Positions 46,164 through 55,360 of a DNA stretch of 64,000 bases are shown piece by piece. This stretch comes from SFWF01 sp045638145. Lineage in GTDB: Bacteria > Bacillota > Clostridia > Oscillospirales > Acutalibacteraceae. The translations under genes and the position numbers were made by a program. Location: the NCBI GenBank assembly GCA_045638145.1, contig JAZUAU010000027.1, positions 124,001-188,000 of the forward strand. The letters run 5' to 3'. Below the pieces are notes generated by a model, which was not told the origin of the DNA, did no database searches, and saw nothing but the letters and a program-made list of their open reading frames with translations. Within the stretch, counting starts at the first letter, position 1. Every line of letters begins with the position of its first letter.

Positions 46164-47636
46164 TTAGATAAACTTCTTCCAAGTTCTTCGTGAGAATAGG
46201 ATGAGAATCGGGAAGAGTTCAAGTCTGCCCGCGAGCATATCGAAGCTAAGCAGAAGCTTTGAAAAGCCGGTCATCCAGCCAAAATTAGAGGCGGGTCCGA
46301 CCTTGCCAAGACCGGGTCCGATATTGTTAAGACAGGCGGTTACCGAGGTGAAGCCCGAAACGAGGTCACAGCCCTCTGCGGCGATTATCGCAAGAACACT
46401 TGCCGCAAAAATTCCGATATAGACGATAAGATAGGAGGTCGTGCCTCGGATTGTATCGTGGTCAACCCGCCTGCCCTCAAGTTTTACCGTTTTTACAATA
46501 CGGGGGTTTAGTATATAGAGAATCTCTCGTGCGGCATTTTTAATAAGGAGCAGGATTCTCGAAACCTTTATTCCTCCTGCGGTACAGCCTGCCGATGCGC
46601 CGATGAACATTAAAATAATCAAAATGGCATGGGTAAAGGTTGGCCAGAGGTTAAAATCAACGGTAGAAAAACCCGAGGTTGAAATAATCGATGCGACCTG
46701 AAAATAAGACATTCTAAAGGCCTCTTCGGTGGTACAGCCTGCCATTAGGGGAGTATTGTAAAAATTAAAGACGCTGTATGCGATACTAAGTACAGAAACC
46801 GCAACGATAGCGAGATATGCCCAAAGTTCTTCCGATTTAAATGCCTTTAAAAACTGGCGGATAATGAAATAATAGTAAAAATTAAAGTTTATGCCAAACA
46901 TTATCATAAAGGTGGCGATAACATATTGGCAATATGGGGAGTAGGACGCGATCGAATCGTTTTTGATACCAAAGCCGCCCGTGCCAGCCGTGCCAAAGGT
47001 GTGGCAGAGGGCATCGAAGAGGGGCATTTTTCCAACAAGTAACAGAACCAGAAGAATGGCAGTTAAAAGAATATATATTCCGTACATAATACGGGAGGTG
47101 TGAGCAAGTTTTGGCACAACCTTTCCGACCGTAGGACCGGGGGATTCGGCGCGCATAAGGTGCATAAAGCGTGCACTTTTCACATCAGAGCTGGGCATTA
47201 TGGCAAGCACGAAAACAAGAATTCCCATACCGCCAATCCAGTGGGTAAAGCTTCTCCACATAAGAATTCCGCGACTAAGCTCCTCGACGCTTGACACGAC
47301 CGACGCGCCGGTTGTGGTAAAGCCCGAAACAGTCTCGAAAAAGGCGTCAATAAAGTGAGGAATCTCGCCGCTGATAATAAATGGAAGGGCACCGAACACC
47401 GACATTACAATCCACGAAATACCAACCGAGACAAAGCCGTCACGCGAGCTGAGGACAGTATTTTTCGAAATTTTTGTTGAAAAAAGTAGCGCAACCAAAA
47501 CGAGTAAGAGCATCGGAATTATAAAGGGAAGAACATTTTCCCCAAAACAGAGCGCGGTAGCAAGAGGCAGCACCATAAGTGCCGCTTCTACCGCGAGGAT
47601 TCTGCCGATAACGAATAAAAGCATTCTGTAATTCAT
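46164..47636 (-). CDS. trkH: TrkH potassium transporter subunit
   Basis: 490 residues with four repeated M1-P-M2 units. Selectivity-filter segments are TTTGASVV, GTAGTGGFG, STSGFSTV (each near a pore helix) and the fourth in NNIGPGLGKVG. FIGASAGCTAGGIKVSRI is typical of TrkH. It needs a TrkA RCK subunit, encoded just upstream (4 bases apart). The start follows GAGGATAACGCT. It ends at a shared terminator. Confidence 0.93.
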   Translation of the reverse strand: MNYRMLLFVIGRILAVEAALMVLPLATALCFGENVLPFIIPMLLLVLVALLFSTKISKNTVLSSRDGFVSVGISWIVMSVFGALPFIISGEIPHFIDAFFETVSGFTTTGASVVSSVEELSRGILMWRSFTHWIGGMGILVFVLAIMPSSDVKSARFMHLMRAESPGPTVGKVVPKLAHTSRIMYGIYILLTAILLVLLLVGKMPLFDALCHTFGTAGTGGFGIKNDSIASYSPYCQYVIATFMIMFGINFNFYYYFIIRQFLKAFKSEELWAYLAIVAVSVLSIAYSVFNFYNTPLMAGCTTEEAFRMSYFQVASIISTSGFSTVDFNLWPTFTHAILIILMFIGASAGCTAGGIKVSRILLLIKNAAREILYILNPRIVKTVKLEGRRVDHDTIRGTTSYLIVYIGIFAASVLAIIAAEGCDLVSGFTSVTACLNNIGPGLGKVGPASNFGWMTGFSKLLLSFDMLAGRLELFPILILFSRRTWKKFI

Positions 47637-47640
47637 AGCG

Positions 47641-49002
47641 TTATCCTCTTAAAATGTCGTCAAGGTCAGAGAGGGGCTCACCCGAGTTGATAACAATAAC
47701 GCTGTCGCGCGGATGAATTACGGTATTACCGTCGGGCATAATTACCGAGCCGCGGTGACTTACGCAGGCGATAATAACGTTTTCACGGAAGGAGAGCTCA
47801 CGAAGAGGCTTTCCAATAAGGGCAGAGCTTTCTGCGGCATAAAATTCAGCCGCCTCTGCGCGTCCGTCAAGAATTCGGTAAAGGGTTTGCATCGACGAAC
47901 CCTCGCTGTTGTCTACGGCGCGGATATAACGGAGAATTATATTTGCGGTAATGCTCTGTGGGTAAACAACCGAGCAGTTTTTTGTAATTGAGGGAAGCAT
48001 CTTTATAAGATTCGGTCGGGTAACCTTGCAAACGGTTTTTTCAACGCCGCGCTGTGCGGCATAAATCGAGAAAATCATATTTTCCTCATCAATATCGGTG
48101 AGGGCAACGGTAGCGTCGACGTTTTCAAGCTTATATTCCTCTAAAAACGAGGTGTCGGTGCCGTCGGCACAAAGAACCGATACATTTTCAAGGGTTGCCT
48201 CAAGGTCGGCGGCACGATCGGGGTCGGCTTCGACAATGCTGACCTTAAGCCCTGCTTTTTCTAGGTGACGGGCAAGATAAAAAGAGGTTACGCTTCCACC
48301 GATGGTAAGTACCGTTTTGATTTTTTTTGTTGCAAGCTCAAGAGCCTTAAAAACCCTTGAAATAGAGTATTTAGAGGTTGTAAAGTGGATGGTATCGCCC
48401 GATTTAACAACAAAATTACCCGAGGGTATAATCACCTCGTCGCCGCGCTGTACCGCACAGACCAGCATGGGTGCGCGGACAACCTTTTTAAGCTCGAAAA
48501 GGGCGAGATTTGCAAGGGGGCTTTCATCGGTAATCTTGATTTCTGCAAGCTCAACGCGACCCTTTGCAAAGGTTTCAACCTTTGAAGCGGCAGGGAATTC
48601 AACCGCACGGGCAATCTCGTTTGCAGCCTCAAGGTCGGGATTTACAACGAGGTCAATTTCAAGCTTGTCGCGCAAAAAGTCCATCTGTCCCGAATATTCA
48701 GGGTTGCGGACTCTGGCAACCGAGTGCTTTGCACCCAGCTTTTCCGCCACAAGACAGCTCATAATATTAAGCTCATCCGAGCCGGTTACGGCAATAAAAA
48801 CGTCGCACCTTCCAACCCCTGCTTCACTTTGTACGGGGAAGGAGGCACCGTTACCGCAGTAGCCGATGACGTCCTGATTATTTACGATATTTTCCACAAG
48901 CTTAGGTGCAGTATCAATTATTGTTACATTGTGACCTTCCTTTGCAAGAAGCTCTGTAAGGGTTGTGCCGACCTTTCCGCCGCCCACTATGATAATGTTC
49001 AT
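47641..49002 (-). CDS. trkA: TrkA potassium-uptake regulatory subunit
   Basis: 453 residues, the full two-lobe TrkA: two RCK_N Rossmann domains (first IIVGGGKVGTTLTELLAKEG; second VLTIGGSVTSFYLARHLEKAG) each followed by an RCK_C ligand-binding domain. It binds NAD(H) or adenine nucleotides and gates TrkH. AAGGAG precedes the start. First gene of the trkA-trkH operon, divergent from the ktrB promoter with 84 bases between its start and the promoter's -35. Confidence 0.93.
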   Translation of the reverse strand: MNIIIVGGGKVGTTLTELLAKEGHNVTIIDTAPKLVENIVNNQDVIGYCGNGASFPVQSEAGVGRCDVFIAVTGSDELNIMSCLVAEKLGAKHSVARVRNPEYSGQMDFLRDKLEIDLVVNPDLEAANEIARAVEFPAASKVETFAKGRVELAEIKITDESPLANLALFELKKVVRAPMLVCAVQRGDEVIIPSGNFVVKSGDTIHFTTSKYSISRVFKALELATKKIKTVLTIGGSVTSFYLARHLEKAGLKVSIVEADPDRAADLEATLENVSVLCADGTDTSFLEEYKLENVDATVALTDIDEENMIFSIYAAQRGVEKTVCKVTRPNLIKMLPSITKNCSVVYPQSITANIILRYIRAVDNSEGSSMQTLYRILDGRAEAAEFYAAESSALIGKPLRELSFRENVIIACVSHRGSVIMPDGNTVIHPRDSVIVINSGEPLSDLDDILRG

Positions 49003-49086
49003 AATAACTCCTTAAAATTTACCTTTTAGTATATTCAAAATAATTATACTCCTAATTTAAAGAAATTTCAACAGTAGCACTTAAAA

Positions 49087-49115
49087 TTGACATATTATAA
49101 AAAGAATGATATAAT
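49087..49115 (+). promoter_or_regulatory. ktrB promoter
   Basis: TTGACA (49087-49092), 17 bases, TATAAT (49110-49115): a perfect sigma-A consensus, implying strong basal transcription unless repressed. The untranslated leader is only about 25 bases. Confidence 0.85.
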
Positions 49116-49146
49116 TTTCATAAATACTTGGAAGGAGAGGTTTTCC

Positions 49147-50502
49147 GTGAAAAGAAGAAAGAGCTTTTCTACAACACGGATAATTATGCTTAGCTTTGCG
49201 GTGACAATTCTTGTCGGAAGCCTGCTGCTTTCTTTGCCCCTCAGTACCAAATCGGGTGAGGCGGTGCCCTTTATAGATGCCCTTTTCACCGCAACAACGG
49301 CAACCTGCGTTACGGGCCTTGTCACACTCCCAACTGTTACAACCTGGAGCATTTTTGGTCAGGCGGTAATACTTTTGCTAATTCAGCTCGGCGGTCTCGG
49401 AATAATCACGGTGCTCAGCGGTATAACCGCCGCACTCCACCGAAAGATGGGGCTGTCCGACAGGGTGCTCGTGCAGGACGCCTTCAATCTTGAATCGCTT
49501 TCGGGGCTTGCCGAATTTGTTAAAAAGGTTATTATCGGCACTTTTATTGTAGAGGGTGTGGGCGCACTTTTATATATGACCGTTTTTATTCCCGAATACG
49601 GAGCTCGGGGAATATGGATTTCGGTTTTCAACTCGGTTTCGGCATTTTGTAACGCAGGAATTGATATAATCTCAGAGGACAGCCTTTGCGGCTACGCCAC
49701 AAACCCCGTTATAAATATTGTTACCGCACTTCTCATTATCCTCGGCGGTCTCGGCTTTATCGTCTGGTGGGATGTTGCACGGGTGCTTCGGGACAATCGG
49801 ATAAAAAAGAAAAAGATATTCAGGCATCTGACCCTGCACAGCAAAATTGTCCTTTCCTCTACTGCAATATTTATTTTTCTCGGCGGTATAGTAATTGCGG
49901 CTTTTGAGTGGAATAATCCCGACACTATCGGCAATATGAACGACTTTCAGAAGATAGAGGTTTCCCTTTTCCAGTCGGTAACGACGAGAACGGCGGGCTT
50001 TGCGACGGTGCCGCAGCAAAATCTTAGTGCGGGCAGTGCGATTTTCTCGCTTATTCTTATGTTTATCGGTGGCTCGCCCGTCGGTACGGCAGGCGGTATT
50101 AAGACGGTTACGGCGGTGGTGCTTATTGCGGCGGCAGTTTCTGCCATAAAGGGACGCGAGGAGGTTTCTCTCTTCGGAAGAAGACTTCGCTCGCAGGCGG
50201 TCGGAAAGGCTCTCGGCGTTGTGGGAATGTCCTTTGCGACGGTTCTCACTTCAACTTTACTTCTCGCAAGCGTTACCGATGCGGCGGCGCTCGATATCCT
50301 TTTTGAAACGGTCAGCGCAACGGCAACGGTCGGTCTATCCCGAAATCTGACGGCGACCCTCGATATTTTTGGAAAAATAGTAATTATTTTAACAATGTTC
50401 CTCGGCAGAGTAGGACCCATTTCTCTTGCCGTGGCATTCAAGGTTAAAAAACAGGAAAACAACCTTATTAAAGACCCGGTTGAAAGCATCAGCGTAGGGT
50501 AG
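49147..50502 (+). CDS. ktrB: KtrB-like potassium transporter subunit
   Basis: 451 residues with the four-fold M1-P-M2 architecture of Trk/Ktr pores. Filter-like segments are TTATCVTGLV, NSVSAFCNAGIDI, VTTRTAGFATV and GGSPVGTAGGIKT. Shorter than TrkH and paired with a single-domain RCK protein, so it is the Ktr type, sodium-dependent potassium uptake. The GTG at 49147 follows GGAAGGAGAGG; an upstream in-frame codon lies inside the promoter. Confidence 0.9.
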   Translation: MKRRKSFSTTRIIMLSFAVTILVGSLLLSLPLSTKSGEAVPFIDALFTATTATCVTGLVTLPTVTTWSIFGQAVILLLIQLGGLGIITVLSGITAALHRKMGLSDRVLVQDAFNLESLSGLAEFVKKVIIGTFIVEGVGALLYMTVFIPEYGARGIWISVFNSVSAFCNAGIDIISEDSLCGYATNPVINIVTALLIILGGLGFIVWWDVARVLRDNRIKKKKIFRHLTLHSKIVLSSTAIFIFLGGIVIAAFEWNNPDTIGNMNDFQKIEVSLFQSVTTRTAGFATVPQQNLSAGSAIFSLILMFIGGSPVGTAGGIKTVTAVVLIAAAVSAIKGREEVSLFGRRLRSQAVGKALGVVGMSFATVLTSTLLLASVTDAAALDILFETVSATATVGLSRNLTATLDIFGKIVIILTMFLGRVGPISLAVAFKVKKQENNLIKDPVESISVG

Positions 50503-50515
50503 GAGGGAATATATT

Positions 50516-51166
50516 ATGAGTATTAACAAAACTTATGCGGTATTCGGACTTGGAAGATACGGCATGGCGGTTGCAACCGAGCTTGTTAAAAGCGGCGCAG
50601 AGGTGCTTGCGGTTGACCGAAGCGAAAAGCTTGTGGCGGCGGCAGCCCCCTTCGTGCCGGTTTGTAAATGTGCCGACATTACCGACCCAGATGTTATAAA
50701 GCAGCTTGGAATTGCCAATATCGACGTTGTTATAATCGCAATGGCAAGCAGCCTTGAGGCAACCGTTATGACAATTATGCTTTGCAAGGAGGCGGGGGTG
50801 CCCGAGGTTATTGTTAAGTGTGGTGACGAGATGCACCGCAAGATATTCCTTCGCGTTGGTGCCGACCAGGTCGTTTTTCCCGAGAATGAATCGGGAATCC
50901 GTCTTGCAAAGAATCTGCTTTCTGCAGGCTTCGTTGATATGATTGAGCTTGCCGAAAACGTTTCGATGGTTGAGCTGGATGTCAAGCCCGATTGGGTAGG
51001 GAAGAACCTTATTGAACTCAATCTCCGCAAAAAGTTTGGCATAAATGTTGTTGCAATTAAGCAGGGCAAGGAGGTTTCAACAGTAATTGATCCCGAACAG
51101 CCTCTCAAAGCCGAAACAGAGCTTATCGTAATAGCAAACACTTCAAAGCTAGGAAAATTGAACTGA
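50516..51166 (+). CDS. ktrA: KtrA-like RCK regulatory subunit
   Basis: 216 residues with one RCK_N (YAVFGLGRYGMAVATELVKSGAEVLAVD) and one RCK_C domain. It should form the octameric ring that gates KtrB. In Firmicutes KtrA's RCK_C domain binds c-di-AMP; whether this one does is not visible. The start follows GGAGGGAATATATT, 13 bases after ktrB. A strong terminator ends the operon. Confidence 0.92.
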   Translation: MSINKTYAVFGLGRYGMAVATELVKSGAEVLAVDRSEKLVAAAAPFVPVCKCADITDPDVIKQLGIANIDVVIIAMASSLEATVMTIMLCKEAGVPEVIVKCGDEMHRKIFLRVGADQVVFPENESGIRLAKNLLSAGFVDMIELAENVSMVELDVKPDWVGKNLIELNLRKKFGINVVAIKQGKEVSTVIDPEQPLKAETELIVIANTSKLGKLN

Positions 51167-51227
51167 ACCAAAGTGAATTTTTAATTTGGAATACTTTGTT
51201 TTATTACGAGAAAAATGTTTTTAACCT

Positions 51228-51279
51228 AAAAAAGACCTCAAGTGAACTAATCGGGGTTCACTTCAAAGAGGTCTTTTTT
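51228..51279. terminator. Bidirectional terminator after ktrA
   Basis: AAAAAAGACCTC (51228-51239) pairs with GAGGTCTTTTTT (51268-51279), with an inner AAGTGAAC/GTTCACTT extension. It serves ktrA and the convergent ABC operon. Confidence 0.88.
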
Positions 51280-51839
51280 TATATCTTTATTTCGGTGTAA
51301 TTATAATCTGCGAAGAGTGAGGGTCGGTGGGTGACGGCTATTATAAGCTTGTCTTTGTATTCCGCCACAATATTTGAGAGAATCTCGCGGCAAAGCTCCT
51401 CCTCGATGCCGGTAAAGGCTTCATCAAGGATAAGCAGCTCGCCCGAAAAGGCAAGGGCGCGCGCTATGGCAACCCTTCGCTTCATTCCGCCCGAAAGCTC
51501 GGTAGGGTATAAGGCTTTTGACGCGGCAAGATTAACCTCCGAGAGCCTCTTTTCCGCCTCGGCGTTACTTGTTACAAGGGCAACGTTTTCGAGTGCGGTA
51601 AGGGAGGGGACAAGGCGGTCCTCCTGAAAAACAACCGAAACATTTTTAATGCTTTCCGAAAGGGCAACCTCGCCGCTGTCGGGCTTTATAAGCCCTAAAA
51701 TGAGCCTAAGCAGGGTCGTTTTTCCGCTTCCCGAAGCCCCAGTGAGAAGCACAAGTCCACTATCGGGCAAGGTAACCGAAAAATCCTTTAAAACGGTCTT
51801 TTGGTCGAAGGAAACCGAGATGTTTTTAAATTCAATCAT
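51279..51839 (-). CDS. ABC importer ATPase (SsuB-like), short form
   Basis: 186 residues with a complete but compact ABC domain: Walker A TGASGSGKTT, Q-loop VVFQEDRLVP, signature LSGGMKRRVAIARAL, Walker B LLILDEAFTGIEEE (Ala-Phe in place of the usual Pro-Thr) and switch VTHRP. Relatives of SsuB/TauB usually have ~250 residues; the C-terminal ~60 are absent here. Its start overlaps the permease stop by 4 bases. It powers the importer formed with the next two genes. Confidence 0.87.
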   Translation of the reverse strand: MIEFKNISVSFDQKTVLKDFSVTLPDSGLVLLTGASGSGKTTLLRLILGLIKPDSGEVALSESIKNVSVVFQEDRLVPSLTALENVALVTSNAEAEKRLSEVNLAASKALYPTELSGGMKRRVAIARALAFSGELLILDEAFTGIEEELCREILSNIVAEYKDKLIIAVTHRPSLFADYNYTEIKI

Positions 51840-52588
51840 CCTTTAGCCCTCCTTCCAAAGGCGAGCCTAAATAAAAGCTCAAAAGAAAGGCTTAATACCA
51901 CCACCACAACCGTCCATGCAAGCACCTCAGAGGTTTCAAGCAGGGTTTTCGCGTCATTCATCGATTTGCCGATTGCGACTTTCGGATAGCTGATGACCTC
52001 GGCGGCGATACCCGATTTCCAAGCAAGGCCGAGTGAGCTTTGGCAACCCGAATAAATGTACGGTGTTAGCTGTGGTAGAGTAATTTTCAGAAATTCACGC
52101 TGTCGCGGTAGCTTGTATACCACCGCCATTTCATGAAGCTCGGGCGATAGTGCGGCGAGACCCGCTGACATATTTTCCCAGACTATCGGCGCAACCATAA
52201 GCAGAGAGATAACAACGGGAATGGTGTCGTTATCAAGCCAAAGATAGGCAAGCAGAATAAAGCTGACAACGGGGGTTGCCCGTACCGTGCGAACGGCAGG
52301 GGAGATAAAACCCTTTAAAAAAGGGATATAGTGGGTTACAAGCGAGAAGACAAAGCCGAGGATTACCCCCGCGGCAAAGCCCTTTAATATGCGAAAAAGG
52401 GAGGTGCCGACTGTTTTCAGAAAGCGCGGCTCTCGGCAAAGCTCTAAAAGTTTCGCACCCACCGTGTGGGGATAGGGCAAAAAGAGTTCTTTGTCAACAA
52501 GAACTGCGAGCAGATACCAAATGCCGAGCCAAAAGGCTATGACGGCAATTACCTTTAAAATTTTAAGGGATATAGTAGAAGCCTTCAT
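51836..52588 (-). CDS. ABC importer permease (SsuC-like)
   Basis: 250 residues with six membrane helices and the BPD_transp_1 EAA loop (ELHEMAVVYKLPRQREFLKITLPQLTPYIYSG). This is the permease type of nitrate, sulfonate, taurine and hydroxymethylpyrimidine importers. The start follows GGAGGAGCAGTGCCCG and overlaps the binding-protein gene by 26 bases. Probably a homodimer, as only one permease is encoded. Confidence 0.88.
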   Translation of the reverse strand: MKASTISLKILKVIAVIAFWLGIWYLLAVLVDKELFLPYPHTVGAKLLELCREPRFLKTVGTSLFRILKGFAAGVILGFVFSLVTHYIPFLKGFISPAVRTVRATPVVSFILLAYLWLDNDTIPVVISLLMVAPIVWENMSAGLAALSPELHEMAVVYKLPRQREFLKITLPQLTPYIYSGCQSSLGLAWKSGIAAEVISYPKVAIGKSMNDAKTLLETSEVLAWTVVVVVLSLSFELLFRLAFGRRAKG

Positions 52589-53540
52589 CGGGCACTGCTC
52601 CTCCTACAGACTGGGGGTTTGCGGTGTGAAGAACCTTGAAATAGCTGTCGATTGCGGGCTTCATATCTGCGCCCTTAATAAGTGTCATATTGCAGTTGGG
52701 GATAGCCTTTGTTGCAAGGGCAGCCTTGGGCACGATGCCATAGGTCTCACAGATTGTGCCGGCGTCGGCAACGTTTTCGTTTGCAAATTTGATAGAAGAG
52801 TCTAGTCTTTCAAGGAAAGCCTTTACAGCCTCGGGATGCTCCTCTAAAAACTCGGCACGAACGATTACACAGCCCATTGTGAGGCGGCTGCCCTCATCGG
52901 AAACCTTGTTCCATTCCTCATTGAGGTTGAGTGCGATACGAAGGTCCTTATTCTGTGCCATTGCAGAGGAAACGTTGGGCTCGGGAAGCATACCGAGCAC
53001 ACATTCGCCAGCCGCCATAAGAGCGGCAAGCTCGGCGTGTTCTGCCTTAAATTCAACTTTTACGTCCTCGCCTACTTTTAGTCCGTTTTTCTCAAGGAGG
53101 TAGTTAAGAACAAACTCGGGGTTTGCACCCTGACCGGTTGCATAAACGGTCTTCCCGCGAAGATCGGCAATAGAATTTACGGTGTTTCCGTTTTCAAGGA
53201 TATAAAGGGAGCCAAGGGTGTTGATGGCAATCATCTTGATGCCCTTTTCGGTCCTTTTATAAAGGGTTGCGGCAAGGTTTGTGGGAACGGCGGCAATGTC
53301 TGCCTTTCCGCCGGCGACTGCGGCAACAACCTCATCCGGCTTGCCTGCTATAGAAAAGGTGTAGCCCTCGGGCTCTTCATCCATCATCTTTGCCATTCCG
53401 ATGCCGGTAGGTCCTTTAAGTGCCATAATTCTGACATCTACGGCTTCGCTGTTTCCCGAGTCTTCTGTCTTATTGCCACAGCCTGCGAACAAAGTCACAA
53501 GCATTAAAGCGGATAAAATAAGTGCAATCAGTTTTTTCAT
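52563..53540 (-). CDS. ABC substrate-binding lipoprotein (SsuA/NMT1-like)
   Basis: 325 residues. The signal peptide ends at the lipobox LFAGC. The mature protein has the two-lobed NMT1/SsuA-like fold: IMALKGPTGIGMAKMM near the start, AGGKADIAAVPTNLAATLY, LRGKTVYATGQGANPEFVLNYLL and FLEEHPEAVKAFLERLDSSI. Such proteins bind sulfonates, nitrate or thiamine precursors; the ligand here is unknown. AAAAAGGAAG precedes the start. It is second in the operon, after a Crp/Fnr regulator. Confidence 0.88.
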   Translation of the reverse strand: MKKLIALILSALMLVTLFAGCGNKTEDSGNSEAVDVRIMALKGPTGIGMAKMMDEEPEGYTFSIAGKPDEVVAAVAGGKADIAAVPTNLAATLYKRTEKGIKMIAINTLGSLYILENGNTVNSIADLRGKTVYATGQGANPEFVLNYLLEKNGLKVGEDVKVEFKAEHAELAALMAAGECVLGMLPEPNVSSAMAQNKDLRIALNLNEEWNKVSDEGSRLTMGCVIVRAEFLEEHPEAVKAFLERLDSSIKFANENVADAGTICETYGIVPKAALATKAIPNCNMTLIKGADMKPAIDSYFKVLHTANPQSVGGAVPDEGFYYIP

Positions 53541-53556
53541 TTTTATTACTTCCTTT

Positions 53557-54216
53557 TTAAATATTTTTTAAAGCTTCCCGGTCGAGTAGGGTAATGGTGC
53601 GCCCCTCGACCGAGATAGCATTTAACTCGATAAGCTCGTTTCTTGCTCTGTAAAGACTTGCTCGGCTAATTCCAAGCGCAGTGGCAAGGGATGAAAAGTT
53701 TATATTTTTGCAAACACCGTTGCCATCGGCAATTTTAAGCAAATGTCGGGCGAAGCGGATCCCCGTCTCCTTGGAGGTGAAGGTGGAAATTCGGCGGTTT
53801 AAAAACTCGACTCTGCCCGATAAAAAGCGGATATATTCGAGCGCCGCATCGGGATTATGGCGGAAAAGCGCCTCTACCCCCTCGCGCGAGATAAAAAGCA
53901 CGCGACAGGCGGTTTTTGCCACGATATTTGAAAGAGGGGCGGCACACTCCTCGCAAAAGCAGGATGCCGCACCAAAGAGCTCACCCGCGAAGAAGGTTTT
54001 TATTGCGCCGTTTCCTTCCTCGACAGGGAGTGCTACCGCCTTACCCGAAAGGAGAATACCAAGCCTTTTGCCCTCGGCACCAAAAAAATACTCCCCCTTT
54101 TTGAAGGATAGAAGAGAAGCCGCGCCTCCATCTGCAAAGCTTAAAATATCTTGTTCGCTCATTCCCTTGAAAAGAAAAATTCCGGAAAGTATTAATTTAT
54201 CTGCTTCCGAAAACAT
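53557..54216 (-). CDS. Crp/Fnr-family transcriptional regulator
   Basis: 219 residues. The N-terminal cyclic-nucleotide-binding-like barrel (FKKGEYFFGAEGKRLGILLSG) contains a cysteine pair in AASCFCEECAAPLSN, four residues that could bind a cluster or sense redox, followed by the C-terminal HTH (NINFSSLATALGISRASLYRARNELIELNAISV). Effector is unknown; a cAMP-type phosphate-binding motif is not evident. It is the first gene of the ABC-importer operon, and a palindrome overlaps its promoter, so it probably autoregulates and controls uptake. Confidence 0.87.
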   Translation of the reverse strand: MFSEADKLILSGIFLFKGMSEQDILSFADGGAASLLSFKKGEYFFGAEGKRLGILLSGKAVALPVEEGNGAIKTFFAGELFGAASCFCEECAAPLSNIVAKTACRVLFISREGVEALFRHNPDAALEYIRFLSGRVEFLNRRISTFTSKETGIRFARHLLKIADGNGVCKNINFSSLATALGISRASLYRARNELIELNAISVEGRTITLLDREALKNI

Positions 54217-54229
54217 TGGCTCACCCCCA

Positions 54230-54284
54230 AAAAGTGTATCATTTGGTACACTTTTATAATAATACAGGAGCGAAATTTTGTCAA
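54230..54284 (-). promoter_or_regulatory. Promoter and operator of the Crp/Fnr-ABC operon
   Basis: Minus-strand TTGACA (54284 to 54279), 17 bases, TATTAT (54261 to 54256). Immediately downstream is AAAAGTGTA (54230-54238), 8 bases, TACACTTTT (54247-54255), a perfect 9-base dyad of Crp/Fnr-like size placed at the transcription start. Confidence 0.7.
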
Positions 54285-54361
54285 TATAAAAAATATTAAA
54301 ATTTTCTTTACAAATAATCTAAAATAGGGTGTAATATATAAGGTAGATAGGGAGTGATTCT

Positions 54362-55267
54362 ATGTCGCAGAAGAAACTACTGTTTATAGCAAACCCGAGA
54401 GCGGGTATGGGAAAAATAAAAAACCATCTATTTAAGGTGGTTGATATACTGTCTAAAGGCGGATACGAGGTTACCGTTTATCCCACCAAAAAACAGCTTG
54501 ATGCCATGAACCGAATCAAGGAGGGAATAGACGAGTTTGAAATGCTGGTCGTATCGGGTGGGGACGGCACTCTCAATGAAGTTGTAAACGGCGTTATCGC
54601 AAGCGGTGCCGATATCCCGATTGGCTACATCCCGGCAGGCACACTCAACGAGTGGTCAAGCGGACTTAAAATCTCGCGAAATATCGAGCAGGCGGCACGC
54701 GATATCGTAAACGGACAGGAGCGCACACTCGACGTCGGACTTTTCGACAACCGGTATTTTACCTACACGGCTTCCTTCGGCGCATTTACCGAGGTTTCCT
54801 ATTCTGCAGAGCAGGATGTTAAGAATGTTCTCGGTCAGGCGGCATATGTTTTCGAGGGAATCAAGAGCATCGGTAACATTAAGCCGATAAAGCTAAAGCT
54901 TGAAACCGAGGCGAAAACTGTTGAGGGCGAGTTCATTTTCGGCGCCATTTCAAACTCTATGTCGGTAGGCGGTGTTCTGAAGCTCGATGAAAACACAGTT
55001 GCTCTCAATGACGGCTTTTTTGAGGTTGTGCTGATAAGAAAGCCCGACTCAATTGCCGATTTGCAGAAAATTGTCGACGGAATTCTCAAAAAAGACTTTA
55101 CCAAAAAGGGAATCGAGTTTATGAAGGCGGCGCGCATTACCGTTTGTTCCGACAAAAAGCTTGACTGGACCCTTGACGGCGAGCACGCAAGGGGTGAGAA
55201 GGTTACAAAGATTACTAATTTGCAAAACAGATTAAAGTTCATCGTTCCGAGCAGGGGTTCTTTTTAA
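54362..55267 (+). CDS. Diacylglycerol/lipid kinase (DagK family)
   Basis: 301 residues. The catalytic DAGK domain shows FIANPRAGMGKIKNHLF (nucleotide-binding start), SGGDGTLNEVVNGVI and GYIPAGTLNEWSSGL in place of the usual GTGNDFA, and a C-terminal beta domain with LDGEHARGEKV. It phosphorylates diacylglycerol or a related lipid (Bacillus DgkB, or YegS type). The GTxNEW variant is common in a subgroup of uncertain substrate. The start follows AGGGAGTGATTCT. A single-gene unit. Confidence 0.88.
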   Translation: MSQKKLLFIANPRAGMGKIKNHLFKVVDILSKGGYEVTVYPTKKQLDAMNRIKEGIDEFEMLVVSGGDGTLNEVVNGVIASGADIPIGYIPAGTLNEWSSGLKISRNIEQAARDIVNGQERTLDVGLFDNRYFTYTASFGAFTEVSYSAEQDVKNVLGQAAYVFEGIKSIGNIKPIKLKLETEAKTVEGEFIFGAISNSMSVGGVLKLDENTVALNDGFFEVVLIRKPDSIADLQKIVDGILKKDFTKKGIEFMKAARITVCSDKKLDWTLDGEHARGEKVTKITNLQNRLKFIVPSRGSF

Positions 55268-55325
55268 AAGAAAAGAATCTCACGATTCCGAGAAATCATA
55301 ATGCAAAGCAAACAATTCATTATTA

Positions 55326-55354
55326 TTGACGTATTTGTTAAATTATGTTAAAAT
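55326..55354 (+). promoter_or_regulatory. Promoter of the candidate small RNA
   Basis: TTGACG (55326-55331), 17 bases, TAAAAT (55349-55354). The predicted start falls at or next to G55361, the first base of the RNA's 5' stem. Confidence 0.65.
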
Positions 55355-55360
55355 AAATAT

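Noticed and set aside
50533..51171. A 212-codon minus-strand frame opposite ktrA
   Set aside because: The length reflects codon bias of ktrA on the other strand; no family pattern, no ribosome site.
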